DNA of 64,000 nt, taken from Prado023 sp963697345 (lineage in GTDB: Bacteria > Actinomycetota > Actinomycetes > S36-B12 > CAIYMF01). The stretch spans positions 434,001 to 498,000 of the forward strand of contig CAVONS010000007.1 in NCBI GenBank assembly GCA_963697345.1. The letters are read 5' to 3'. How positions within the stretch are numbered: position 1 is the first letter of the stretch; the number at the start of each line of letters is the position of its first letter. Below the pieces are notes generated by a model. That model was not told the origin of the DNA and did no database searches. It saw only the letters and a program-made list of their open reading frames with translations. Shown piece by piece: positions 54,703 through 62,234 of the stretch. The translations under genes and the position numbers were made by a program.

Positions 54703-54748
54703 CTCTCGGCTCTGGTGCAACGCCGCGAGTGGGTGCTTGCATGGAAAT

Positions 54749-55399
54749 GTGAGCGGGGAGTTGTTCGAGACGCTCTCGGCATCGGCACGCGAGGCACTGT
54801 TGCGGGCCGGTCGGCCGCGGGAGTTCCGTCCCGGTGAGGTGGTCTTCCATCAAGGAGATCCATGCGACTCACTGTTCCTCCTGCGCAGAGGCCGTGTGTC
54901 GGTGAGCATGCTCACCCCGGATGGCGACGATGTCACCATCGGCTTGATCACAGCCCCGGAAGCCTTCGGAGAGGTCGGGCTGATCCGCTCCGACCATCAC
55001 CACACCGCGTCCGTGGTGGCCCTCGATGAGGTCCACGTCCTTTCGGTCCTCGCGACACGGTTCCACGACCTGCGAGCGGACCATCCTGAGTTGACCGACT
55101 GGCTCCTCAAGACCCTCGCCCAGAGGCTCGAGCGGATGTCGGCGCTGCTCGCGGACGCGCTCTTCCTCGACGCGGAGCAGCGCGTCGCGCGTCGCTTGCT
55201 CGACTGCCGCTTCTCGTTCGGGACCGAGGGGAGCGAGCCGCTGCCGCTGACCCAGGACGACCTCGCCGCGATGGCGGGTGTGTCGCGCCCCACGGCGAAC
55301 CGGGTGCTCCGCCACCTCGAGGACCAGGGCAGCGTACGACTCGGTCGGCGTCACATCACTATCGCGGACATCGAGTCACTGGCTCGCGCAGCCCGCTGA
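54749..55399 (+). CDS. Crp/Fnr-family transcriptional regulator
   Basis: The 216-residue protein has an N-terminal cyclic-nucleotide-binding-like barrel (FRPGEVVFHQGDPCDSLFLL, RRGRVSVSMLTPDGDD, APEAFGEVGLIRSDHHHTAS). A dimer helix (LAQRLERMSALLADALF) and a C-terminal helix-turn-helix (LTQDDLAAMAGVSRPTANRV) follow. The Arg that contacts the cyclic phosphate in E. coli Crp is His-Thr-Ala here, so cAMP binding in the classic way is doubtful. No Fe-S cysteine set is seen. The GTG at 54749 is the likely start; the frame is open upstream only because of the frameshift in the preceding gene. Confidence 0.88.
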   Translation: MSGELFETLSASAREALLRAGRPREFRPGEVVFHQGDPCDSLFLLRRGRVSVSMLTPDGDDVTIGLITAPEAFGEVGLIRSDHHHTASVVALDEVHVLSVLATRFHDLRADHPELTDWLLKTLAQRLERMSALLADALFLDAEQRVARRLLDCRFSFGTEGSEPLPLTQDDLAAMAGVSRPTANRVLRHLEDQGSVRLGRRHITIADIESLARAAR

Positions 55400-55521
55400 G
55401 GGCGCTGCCGTCGCAGGTCAACAGCCATGCACATCGGTCAGCGGCACTTCGCCGCGAGTCGCGCACTGGAGCGCGGAACTTCCTGGCCGCAAGTGACCTC
55501 TATGGCTCCCGTGAGCCGGCT

Positions 55522-55886
55522 TCAGGCGTTCGGGTCGTGGTCTTCGGCGGCGAGCAGGGTGCTGAGGGCATCCTCGAGTTGCGCGATCATCTGAGGGAGA
55601 TCGTCGATAGCCGTCGCGACCAGGGTCTCGACGTCGATATCCCAGTAGCCGTGAACGATGCGGTTGCGCAGACGCGCTGCAGCGCTCCACGCGATCTGAG
55701 AGTGGGCGCCTTGGTTTCGACAGGGACCTGACTGGCGGCCTCCCCGAGGACGGTGAAGTGCCACAAGAGCGCTGAACGCCGAAGTTCGTCAGCTTCAACC
55801 TGCTCGGCGCTTCGACCACTGATCAGGTCCCGGATCGACACGGCTGCGTCGCGCATCTCGCGCAGCAGCAAGAGCTCACGCTGCAT
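55522..55886 (-). pseudogene. HepT-type HEPN toxin, frameshifted
   Basis: The N-terminal part (MQRELLLLREMRDAAVSIRD, DELRRSALLWHFTVLGEAAS) and the C-terminal part (HSQIAWSAAARLRNRIVHGY, WDIDVETLVATAIDDLPQMI) both match HepT/DUF86 but lie in different frames. The switch is at about 55703-55710, next to a CCC run, and one added base restores a 121-residue protein. The RX4HXY motif (RNRIVHGY), the RNase site and target of MntA modification, is intact. The ATG overlaps the end of mntA by 11 bp. The gene is either inactivated or affected by a base-calling error. Confidence 0.78.
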
Positions 55887-56211
55887 AGAGCGGCTGCGCG
55901 TCGGCGAGCACCTGCTCGCGGATGTACTTGTTGATTGCCTTGCGGGAGACGAGGTCGACCGGTCGGCCGAACAGAGCTGCAAGCTCGTCCTCAAGATCGA
56001 ACAGGCTGAAGCCCAGTCGGGCATCGGGCTTCAACACATAGAGCAGATCGACGTCGCTGTCGCGCCGATCTTCGTTGCGAGCGGCCGAGCCGAAGACCTC
56101 CAAGGAAGCGACTCCGTAGCGCTCGCACACTTCGCGCAAGCGCTCTGGGTCGACGTCCACGATTACCTCGCACGCGGAACGGGGAAGGCTCCGGTCTCGG
56201 TCCGATGGCAT
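55876..56211 (-). CDS. MntA-type nucleotidyltransferase antitoxin
   Basis: The 111-residue protein is a minimal nucleotidyltransferase. The signature GSX10DXD is complete in EVFGSAARNEDRRDSDVDLL near residues 38-57, and a helical tail (LEDELAALFGRPVDLVSRKA) follows. In studied MntA-HepT systems this enzyme adds AMP units to a Tyr in HepT and blocks its RNase activity. It overlaps the HepT start. If HepT is really broken, this would be an orphan antitoxin. Confidence 0.88.
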   Translation of the reverse strand: MPSDRDRSLPRSACEVIVDVDPERLREVCERYGVASLEVFGSAARNEDRRDSDVDLLYVLKPDARLGFSLFDLEDELAALFGRPVDLVSRKAINKYIREQVLADAQPLYAA

Positions 56212-56240
56212 GAGATGCGGGGCAGGGGTGGGGCCGCGGG

Positions 56241-56780
56241 TTAGTCCCGCAGGAGTTCCTCGATCCGCGCGAGGGTGCGCTCCATGCTCTCCCGGGTGTG
56301 CTCTGCCAGCAGCGGCTTGAGCAGGAAGCGGGTCGGCAGGGCCTCGGTGCTCACGTCCCAGGTCTCCCGGATCCTGGTGCCGCCCTCGACGGGCTCGAGC
56401 TCGTAGCGCCATGTTCGTCCCGTGAACAGCAGCGTCAAGGGGGTCGGCGCGAGCGTTCGCCAGGCGATCCGGCGACCCTCCTCGAACTCCGTCACGACGT
56501 TGCGGGTCGCGTAGGGGACCCGCCAGTGCATGTCCATCCCGAAGGAGTCGCCCAGATCCAGTCGGCGCCCCTGGCTGCGGGCGCCCTGCACCGTCCCCGA
56601 CCCGTCGAAGTCGCGGTGGCGCTCGGGCCGGGCGAGCAGGTCGAAGACCGCTTCCGGGGGCGCCGGGACGACGCGTTCGACGCAGACGGGCTCAGGACGC
56701 GGGCGGCGGGGATGGCATGCCCCCAGTCTCGTCGCAAGCAGCAGGTGCCGCGACTTGCTCCCGGGACAGCGACTGGACAT
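56241..56780 (-). CDS. SRPBCC-family protein
   Basis: The START/SRPBCC-type fold is suggested by CVERVVPAPPEAVFDLLARP, ERHRDFDGSGTVQG, RNVVTEFEEGRRIAWRTLAP and YELEPVEGGTRIRETWDVST. Members bind hydrophobic ligands or act as cyclases; this subgroup has no known function. The domain begins about 35 codons into the open frame. The first ATG pair (near 56780) gives a basic, ill-conserved N-terminus, and no better start codon is visible, so the start is unresolved. It lies 29 bp downstream of mntA's start, same strand. Confidence 0.75.
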   Translation of the reverse strand: MSSRCPGSKSRHLLLATRLGACHPRRPRPEPVCVERVVPAPPEAVFDLLARPERHRDFDGSGTVQGARSQGRRLDLGDSFGMDMHWRVPYATRNVVTEFEEGRRIAWRTLAPTPLTLLFTGRTWRYELEPVEGGTRIRETWDVSTEALPTRFLLKPLLAEHTRESMERTLARIEELLRD

Positions 56781-56926
56781 CACTGGTGTGGGCGTCGTCC
56801 GTGGGCGGGTGGGTCGGCTCTTGGGGCGCCGGGAGAACTGATCGCCAGAATTGCTCCACTGCCCCCTTCGTGATGGCCGAAGGCGACGTTGTCAGCCTTG
56901 GCGACCCGTGCCTGCGTCGGCGCCAT

Positions 56927-57406
56927 CTAGTCGAACGGGGTCACCCGACGTCCGAGGGTCATCCCGTTGGCGTCCGTCGCGACCCGGACCGGCAACTCGT
57001 TCGGGCTCTGGGTCTCGAACGGGGGCACCCGCCGACCGAGCGGCGCGCCGTTGGCGTCCACCGGGCCAGCCATTGTGATGCCGATCGGCAGGCTGGTCTC
57101 GAGGGGTGCGAGCCGGCGCCCGAAGTTCAGGCCATTGGCGTCGACGGGGCCCGCCACCCGCGAGATCACGTACGGTGCCGGAGCCTCGACCGTCTGGCTG
57201 TGTGCCCAGTAGCCGGCCCCGAACCCGACCGCGAGACTCACCGCACCTGCCAGGATCCCCACGACGAGGGGCTTGGTCGACCTTGCGGTCGGCGGTGCCT
57301 CCCGGCCGTACGCAGGCAGCTCCCACGAGGCCCTGATCGCCTCGTGGTGCTCCTCGGTGAGCACCTCAGGGACTGTGACCTCAGATCCTGTCTGGATCGT
57401 TGTCAT
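56927..57406 (-). CDS. Membrane-anchored VDANG-repeat protein
   Basis: The 159-residue protein starts MTTIQTGSEVTVPEVLTEEH behind a GGAGGTGAGG ribosome binding site. One helix near 47-66 (PLVVGILAGAVSLAVGFGAG) is followed by three imperfect repeats. They are GPVDANGLNFGRRLAPLET, GPVDANGAPLGRRVPPFET and ATDANGMTLGRRVTPFD. The plan (polar N-terminus, one helix, short repeats outside) echoes the SIP-repeat protein at 54.1 kb. No family is recognised. It diverges from the LuxR regulator gene, which might control it. Confidence 0.78.
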   Translation of the reverse strand: MTTIQTGSEVTVPEVLTEEHHEAIRASWELPAYGREAPPTARSTKPLVVGILAGAVSLAVGFGAGYWAHSQTVEAPAPYVISRVAGPVDANGLNFGRRLAPLETSLPIGITMAGPVDANGAPLGRRVPPFETQSPNELPVRVATDANGMTLGRRVTPFD

Positions 57407-57533
57407 CTTCCTCACCTCCAACTCCTTCCACCTCCATGGTTGCTGGCGGGAGCGGTCGTTCACATCCGTCGGACTACCGGGATCGGGACCTCCTTCCCGG
57501 TCGCGGCGCCAGTTGCCGCGGTACCGTGGGGAG

Positions 57534-60380
57534 GTGCCTCGCCGGGGGAGCCGGCTGCTGGGCCGCTCCCATGAGATGGCCGCCCTGATGGCCCTGCTGG
57601 ACCGGGCGGAGGTCGACCGCGCCGACCCGCAGCTCATCGTTGGGGAGGCGGGGATGGGCAAGACCGCCCTGCTCGATGAGTTCGCCGGGGCAGCGCGGCG
57701 CCGGGGCTGGCGAGTGGCCAGGGCCGCTGCTCCGCAGGGGGGTGAGGTGAGCCCCTTTGCGGTGGTGGAGGACCTCGCCCACTGCCTGCCCGAGCACGTC
57801 GAGCGCCTGGCCGAGGACGACGCACGCCTGCTGCGTGCGGCGTCCAGGGACGGGACGGTGGGTCCGGTTCCCGTCGCCGCGGCCCTGCTGCGCCTCCTCT
57901 CAGTCGCCGGCGCCGCCCAACCGCTGCTCCTGCTCGTCGACGACCTGCACTGGGCAGACTCCGGCTCTCTGGCCGCGATCTTCGTCGCCGTCGGGCGGCT
58001 GGGTCAGGATCGGGTGGCCGTGATTGCTGCGGCCCGTCCGCGACCAGCACTCGACCCGCGCCTGCACACGTGGCAGCGGATCGACGTGGGACCTCTGGCG
58101 CTCGACGCCTCCAGCGGCCTGCTGCTGCGGAGCCTGACTGATCGGGACTCCGCCACGCTGCCCGACGAGCGGCAGGCCGAACTACTGGCGGAGGCGCTCG
58201 GTCGCTGCCCGCTGGCCCTGGTCGAGGCCGGCCGACTGCTCTCGGCCGACCAGTTGACCGGCCATGCGGCGTTGCCCGACCCACTGCCCCTCGCGGAGCG
58301 CCTCGAGGCGGCGTGGGGGCGCAGCTGGTCGGCCCTGCCCGAGCCGACCAGGATCGCACTGCTGGCCCTGGCCGTGACCCAGGGGGCGGGCCGAGCGCTG
58401 ACGGTCCGGCTGCTCGACGACCTGGGCCTGACCGCCGATGCCCTCGATCCGGCGGTAGCCGACCGGCTGCTCGACCCCCGCGCGGACAGCCGGGAGGGCC
58501 GCGCCCGCATGGCCCATCCGCTGATCCGCGACGCCGTCCTCACCGCGGCCGGCAGGCCTGCCGTGCGCGACATGCACATGCGGGCCGCTGACGCCGCCGA
58601 GGCCATCGGTCTGCCGCCGTCGGTTGTCATCGCTCATGTGGTGGCCGCGGCGGAACCCGGCGACGAGACGGCGCGGGCCCGGCTGCTGGTCGAGGCGGAA
58701 CGCGCGGAGGCCGCGGGCCTCGGCGATCCCGCGGTGCACGCCCTGGTGGCCGCCGCCGAGCTCGCCCTCACCAACCGAGAACGCAGCCGGCTGGCGGCAC
58801 GAGCGGCGCGCACGCTGATGGAGTTCTCGACCGCCAGCACTGACGTCAGCCGGATCCTCGCCCTGGCCGACCTCCGGTTGCTTGAGCCCGGGGAGCGCTT
58901 CTGGGTGGAGTGGCTGCACAGCGAGTGGCTCGCGGAGGAGGACGTCGAGCGCGCCGAGTTGGCTCTGGAGACCGCGATCGAGCGGGCTGCCGAGATCGAC
59001 AGCCCGATGCTGGCATGGATCAGGTTCAGTGCCCTGACCGGGGCCTGGGGGATGCTGGACGGGGAGACCGCCCTGCACCACGCCAGGGCGATGCTCCTGC
59101 TGGCGGACCGGTCGAACTCCGACGACGAGGGGCGCATGCCGGTCTGGGCCTGTCGGGCCATGGACGCCCTGACCCTGTTCCAGGTCGGTGACGTCGAGGC
59201 CGCCCATGCCGGGCTCGAGGCGGTCCGGGCGAGCTCGCGGCGCTGGCGGCCCACCACCGGCGGCAACCTGGTCGAGCGGCTGCAGGTGGCCGCCGTGGAC
59301 GCGGAGATGAGCCAGCTGGATCCATGGGTGGACGGGCGGATCGAGGAGCTGGCCGGGCTGCTGGTCGCTGATCCGGGGCAGACCCTGGGATTCCTGCGCA
59401 GGATCCAGGCTGAGCGGGCCCTGCGCCGGGGCCACCTGAGCGCGGCGCGCTCGCTCATCGACGAGGCCCGGCTGCTGGGGTTCGGCGCAGCCTCCAGGGC
59501 CTACGCGGTCGACCGGCTCAGTGTCTCCGTGCGGATCGCGGCCGCCATGGGAGACGTCGCCGAGGTGGCGGCCGAGGCGGCCGAGCTGCGCGCTGGCGCG
59601 CGGCGCATGGGCTGGCGGCAACTCGTAATCGCCGCGGATCGCGCGCAGGGCGTGCTGGCGCTATCCGAGGGTCGCCTCGACGACGCATTGACCCATCTCG
59701 AGCCCGTGGCGGACGTGCCCCTGCTCGGCAGGGGGCCGTGGGACTCGGTGCCCCTGGGCCGAGCCGACCTCGTGGAAGCCCTGAGTCGCTCCGGGGAGGA
59801 CGACCGCGCCGCCGAGGTCGCAGCCGCGCTGGCCGGCATCCTTGGCCACTCGCCGGACCCCCTCGCCCGCGCCCTGGTGGCCCGGCTGGAAGGTCTGGTC
59901 ACCCAGGGGGATCTCGCGCACCGGGCGTTCGGCCTGGCCATCGCCGCCTTCGGCGCAGGCGGTGATCCGTTCGAGCAGGCGCGGACCCGCCTGCTGCTCG
60001 GCGAGCTGCTGCGTCGGGAACGCCAGATCGCGCCGGCCCGCCACGAGTTGCGCCTCGCGGCAGCCGCGTTCGAGCACATGGGAGCACCCATCTGGGCAGC
60101 TCGTGCCCTGGGCGAGCTGCGCGCCACCGGTGCCCGCGTGCCGGCCCCGACCCCGAACGCGCTCACGACGCTGACCCCGCAGGAGCGCCGTGTCGCCGAG
60201 GCTGTGGCGAGCGGCGCCTCGGACCGGCAGGCCGCCGCCGACCTGTTCCTGTCACCGCGGACGGTGGCATACCACCTGTCGTCGGTCTACCGGAAGCTCG
60301 GAATCTCGAACAGGTCCGCCCTGGCGACTCGGCTCGCGCAGGCTCCGGCGGACCCGCCAGACGGAGCATCCGATCGGTAG
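57534..60380 (+). CDS. Large ATP-binding LuxR-family regulator
   Basis: The 948-residue protein is an AAA/STAND-type regulator. It has Walker A in LIVGEAGMGKTALLDEFAGA near residues 34-53, Walker B in PLLLLVDDLHWADSGSLAAI near 129, and a long helical tetratricopeptide-like middle. The C-terminal LuxR helix-turn-helix (LTPQERRVAEAVASGASDRQ, SPRTVAYHLSSVYRKLGISN) starts near residue 880. TACCGT lies 6 bases before the GTG, giving a leaderless start. Such regulators usually respond to a small ligand or protein partner. Its target may be the divergent VDANG-repeat gene 127 bp away. Confidence 0.92.
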   Translation: MPRRGSRLLGRSHEMAALMALLDRAEVDRADPQLIVGEAGMGKTALLDEFAGAARRRGWRVARAAAPQGGEVSPFAVVEDLAHCLPEHVERLAEDDARLLRAASRDGTVGPVPVAAALLRLLSVAGAAQPLLLLVDDLHWADSGSLAAIFVAVGRLGQDRVAVIAAARPRPALDPRLHTWQRIDVGPLALDASSGLLLRSLTDRDSATLPDERQAELLAEALGRCPLALVEAGRLLSADQLTGHAALPDPLPLAERLEAAWGRSWSALPEPTRIALLALAVTQGAGRALTVRLLDDLGLTADALDPAVADRLLDPRADSREGRARMAHPLIRDAVLTAAGRPAVRDMHMRAADAAEAIGLPPSVVIAHVVAAAEPGDETARARLLVEAERAEAAGLGDPAVHALVAAAELALTNRERSRLAARAARTLMEFSTASTDVSRILALADLRLLEPGERFWVEWLHSEWLAEEDVERAELALETAIERAAEIDSPMLAWIRFSALTGAWGMLDGETALHHARAMLLLADRSNSDDEGRMPVWACRAMDALTLFQVGDVEAAHAGLEAVRASSRRWRPTTGGNLVERLQVAAVDAEMSQLDPWVDGRIEELAGLLVADPGQTLGFLRRIQAERALRRGHLSAARSLIDEARLLGFGAASRAYAVDRLSVSVRIAAAMGDVAEVAAEAAELRAGARRMGWRQLVIAADRAQGVLALSEGRLDDALTHLEPVADVPLLGRGPWDSVPLGRADLVEALSRSGEDDRAAEVAAALAGILGHSPDPLARALVARLEGLVTQGDLAHRAFGLAIAAFGAGGDPFEQARTRLLLGELLRRERQIAPARHELRLAAAAFEHMGAPIWAARALGELRATGARVPAPTPNALTTLTPQERRVAEAVASGASDRQAAADLFLSPRTVAYHLSSVYRKLGISNRSALATRLAQAPADPPDGASDR

Positions 60381-60607
60381 GAGCTAGAGGGCGCCGTTGA
60401 TGCCGACTGAGGCTGGGCCGCCGACTCGCCTCCCGCTCAAGGACGCTCAGCGGGAGGTCCGCGGCGCCGGCCCGAAGTTGCCGGCCGGGCGCGTCACCGC
60501 CCTCTGGTTTGGGGGCCTTCGTCGTGAGGTCCATCCGTGGAGCCCCGGTCCGGGGGCGCCGATCCGCAACAGGCGTGACGCCGAGGCTGCCCGGGACGGG
60601 TCGCGCC

Positions 60608-61615
60608 CTACTCCCCCGGGTAGGCGAGCCCGACCTGGCGACGGATCTCGTCCATCGTCCCCATCACCTCGAGGGAGGCCTGCCAGCTCATGCGCGGGCT
60701 CTGGGGCAGGCCAGCCGTCACGCACCGTGCCACTTCCGCGGCCTCGTACTGCAGGCCGCCTTCGATCCGGCCGTCGAAAGTCCAGCCGTTCCCGTCGTCG
60801 CGCACCACGTCAAAGGTGGTTGGGGCATAGAACGCCCCGGCTACCTCGATCCGACCCGCGGATCCGAAGACGACGGCCGTGGTCGGGGTGCGGGCCCACA
60901 GCGTGGTGTGCAGTGAGGCCTGTGCACGCCCACCGAACCCGAGCGCCACGCTCACCTGGCCATCCACCCCGGTGGGCGTCGGCGACCCGAGCGCGCGCAC
61001 CCGGTCCGGCATTCCCAGCAGGTCGTGCGCGAACGACACCGGATAGACCCCGAGGTCGAGCAGCGCACCCCCGGCCAGCTCCGGGTTGTGCAGCCGATGG
61101 GCGTCGGGAAGGTGCCCCATGTTCTGGCCATGGTCAGCGATCAGGCCGACCACGTCGCCGATCTCCCCTCTGGCCAGCACCTCGCGCAGGGCCGCCACAT
61201 GTGGCAGGAACCGAGTCCACATGGCCTCCATGACGAAGACGCCGGCGGCCCGGGCGGCGTCGAACACCTGCCCGGCTTCCGCGGCGTTACGGGTGAAGGC
61301 CTTCTCGACCAGGACGTGCTTGCCCGCGCCGATCGCGAGCAGGGCATGCACCAGGTGCTCGGAGTGGGGCGACGCAACGTACACCGCCTGCACGGAAGGA
61401 TCCTCGACGAGCTCGGCGTAGCTGCCGTACCCCGTGGGTACCCCGTGCGCCGTAGCGAACCCCCGCGCCCGCTCGCGCGACCGAGACCCGACCGCCACCA
61501 CACGCGAGCGTGTGTAGCGATGCAGGGCGTCGGTGAACGCGCCGGCAATCCCACCAGGGGCAAGAACCCCCCAGCGCAACTCCGGAGCGTCGATCGGATC
61601 GTCAGGGGGACTCAT
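60608..61615 (-). CDS. Gfo/Idh/MocA-family oxidoreductase
   Basis: The 335-residue protein has the NAD(P)-binding fold at its start (RWGVLAPGGIAGAFTDALHR), then VYVASPHSEHLVHALLAIGA and the family's EKP-like HVLVEKAFTRNAAEAGQVFD. The C-terminal domain contains LLDLGVYPVSFAHDLLGMPD, the usual active-site region. Substrates in this family are mostly sugars, inositols or trans-dihydrodiols; this one resembles the dihydrodiol/xylose dehydrogenase branch. About 230 bp without a gene separate it from the LuxR regulator. Confidence 0.9.
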   Translation of the reverse strand: MSPPDDPIDAPELRWGVLAPGGIAGAFTDALHRYTRSRVVAVGSRSRERARGFATAHGVPTGYGSYAELVEDPSVQAVYVASPHSEHLVHALLAIGAGKHVLVEKAFTRNAAEAGQVFDAARAAGVFVMEAMWTRFLPHVAALREVLARGEIGDVVGLIADHGQNMGHLPDAHRLHNPELAGGALLDLGVYPVSFAHDLLGMPDRVRALGSPTPTGVDGQVSVALGFGGRAQASLHTTLWARTPTTAVVFGSAGRIEVAGAFYAPTTFDVVRDDGNGWTFDGRIEGGLQYEAAEVARCVTAGLPQSPRMSWQASLEVMGTMDEIRRQVGLAYPGE

Positions 61616-62234
61616 CAGGCCAACCTACCCGCGCCCGATGGAACGTCCAGGTTGGATCCGAGAGCACTGAAATCGCAACCCGCACGTCCGCCGGCTCCGC
61701 TGGGGACCCACCGACACGTCGCGGAACCAGCGTCGATCGACGCGATGGTCGAGGAGGCGGTCGCGTTCATGGTTGCGATCAGGTCGAAGCCCTTGTCCAC
61801 GTGTAGCACGGTGAGCCCAGCGAGTTCGGCTGCGGCGGCGATGAGCAGGGAGAAGCTCGTGTTCGTGACCATGCATTCCATCAGGATCATCGCAGCCGCC
61901 AGCCTCGCTGCGGTTCCCGGAGCTGCTGCCGCGCCCGCAGGCGTCCCACGCCACCAGGTCTCATCGCTCCCGAGCCTGGGGCTGGAACGCAGACCACCAC
62001 CCCGGACCCTTCCGGATGCGGCGCTGGCCGGTTCCTGGTTTGCGCCCCAACGCTGGGAGCGTCGGCGGGGGTCCCGGCGGCAGCACTGCGGGCGATGGAA
62101 TCAGAGCTGCGGTCACCCATCCCGGCCGCGTACAACGTCCCCCCGGCGGCCATGCGCGCCCTCGAAACGGAGGTCGGGCAGTCGGCCAGCCCGGCGCACA
62201 ACCCGGGCGGCGAACCCTGAGCAGCGAATCGGGC
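61616..62234. other. Gene-poor region with a PIN-domain (VapC-like) remnant
   Basis: On the minus strand, 61890-61779 reads SFSLLIAAAAELAGLTVLHV then DKGFDLIATM, closely matching the C-terminal end of PIN-domain toxins. The rest of the domain and any antitoxin are absent, so it is a fragment. A plus-strand stretch at 62040-62220 reads VPAAALRAMESELRSPIPAA then VPPAAMRALETEVGQ, a possible internal duplication. It has no convincing start or family. No other gene is visible. Confidence 0.55.

Noticed and set aside
54149..55399. A genuine membrane protein-Crp fusion of 416 residues
   Set aside because: The joining segment is out-of-frame repeat (Arg/Ser-rich), and both partners are complete when one base is restored.
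62095..62220. Short plus-strand gene reading VPPAAMRALETEVGQ
   Set aside because: Repeated peptide text is suggestive, but there is no start signal, full-length frame or family match.
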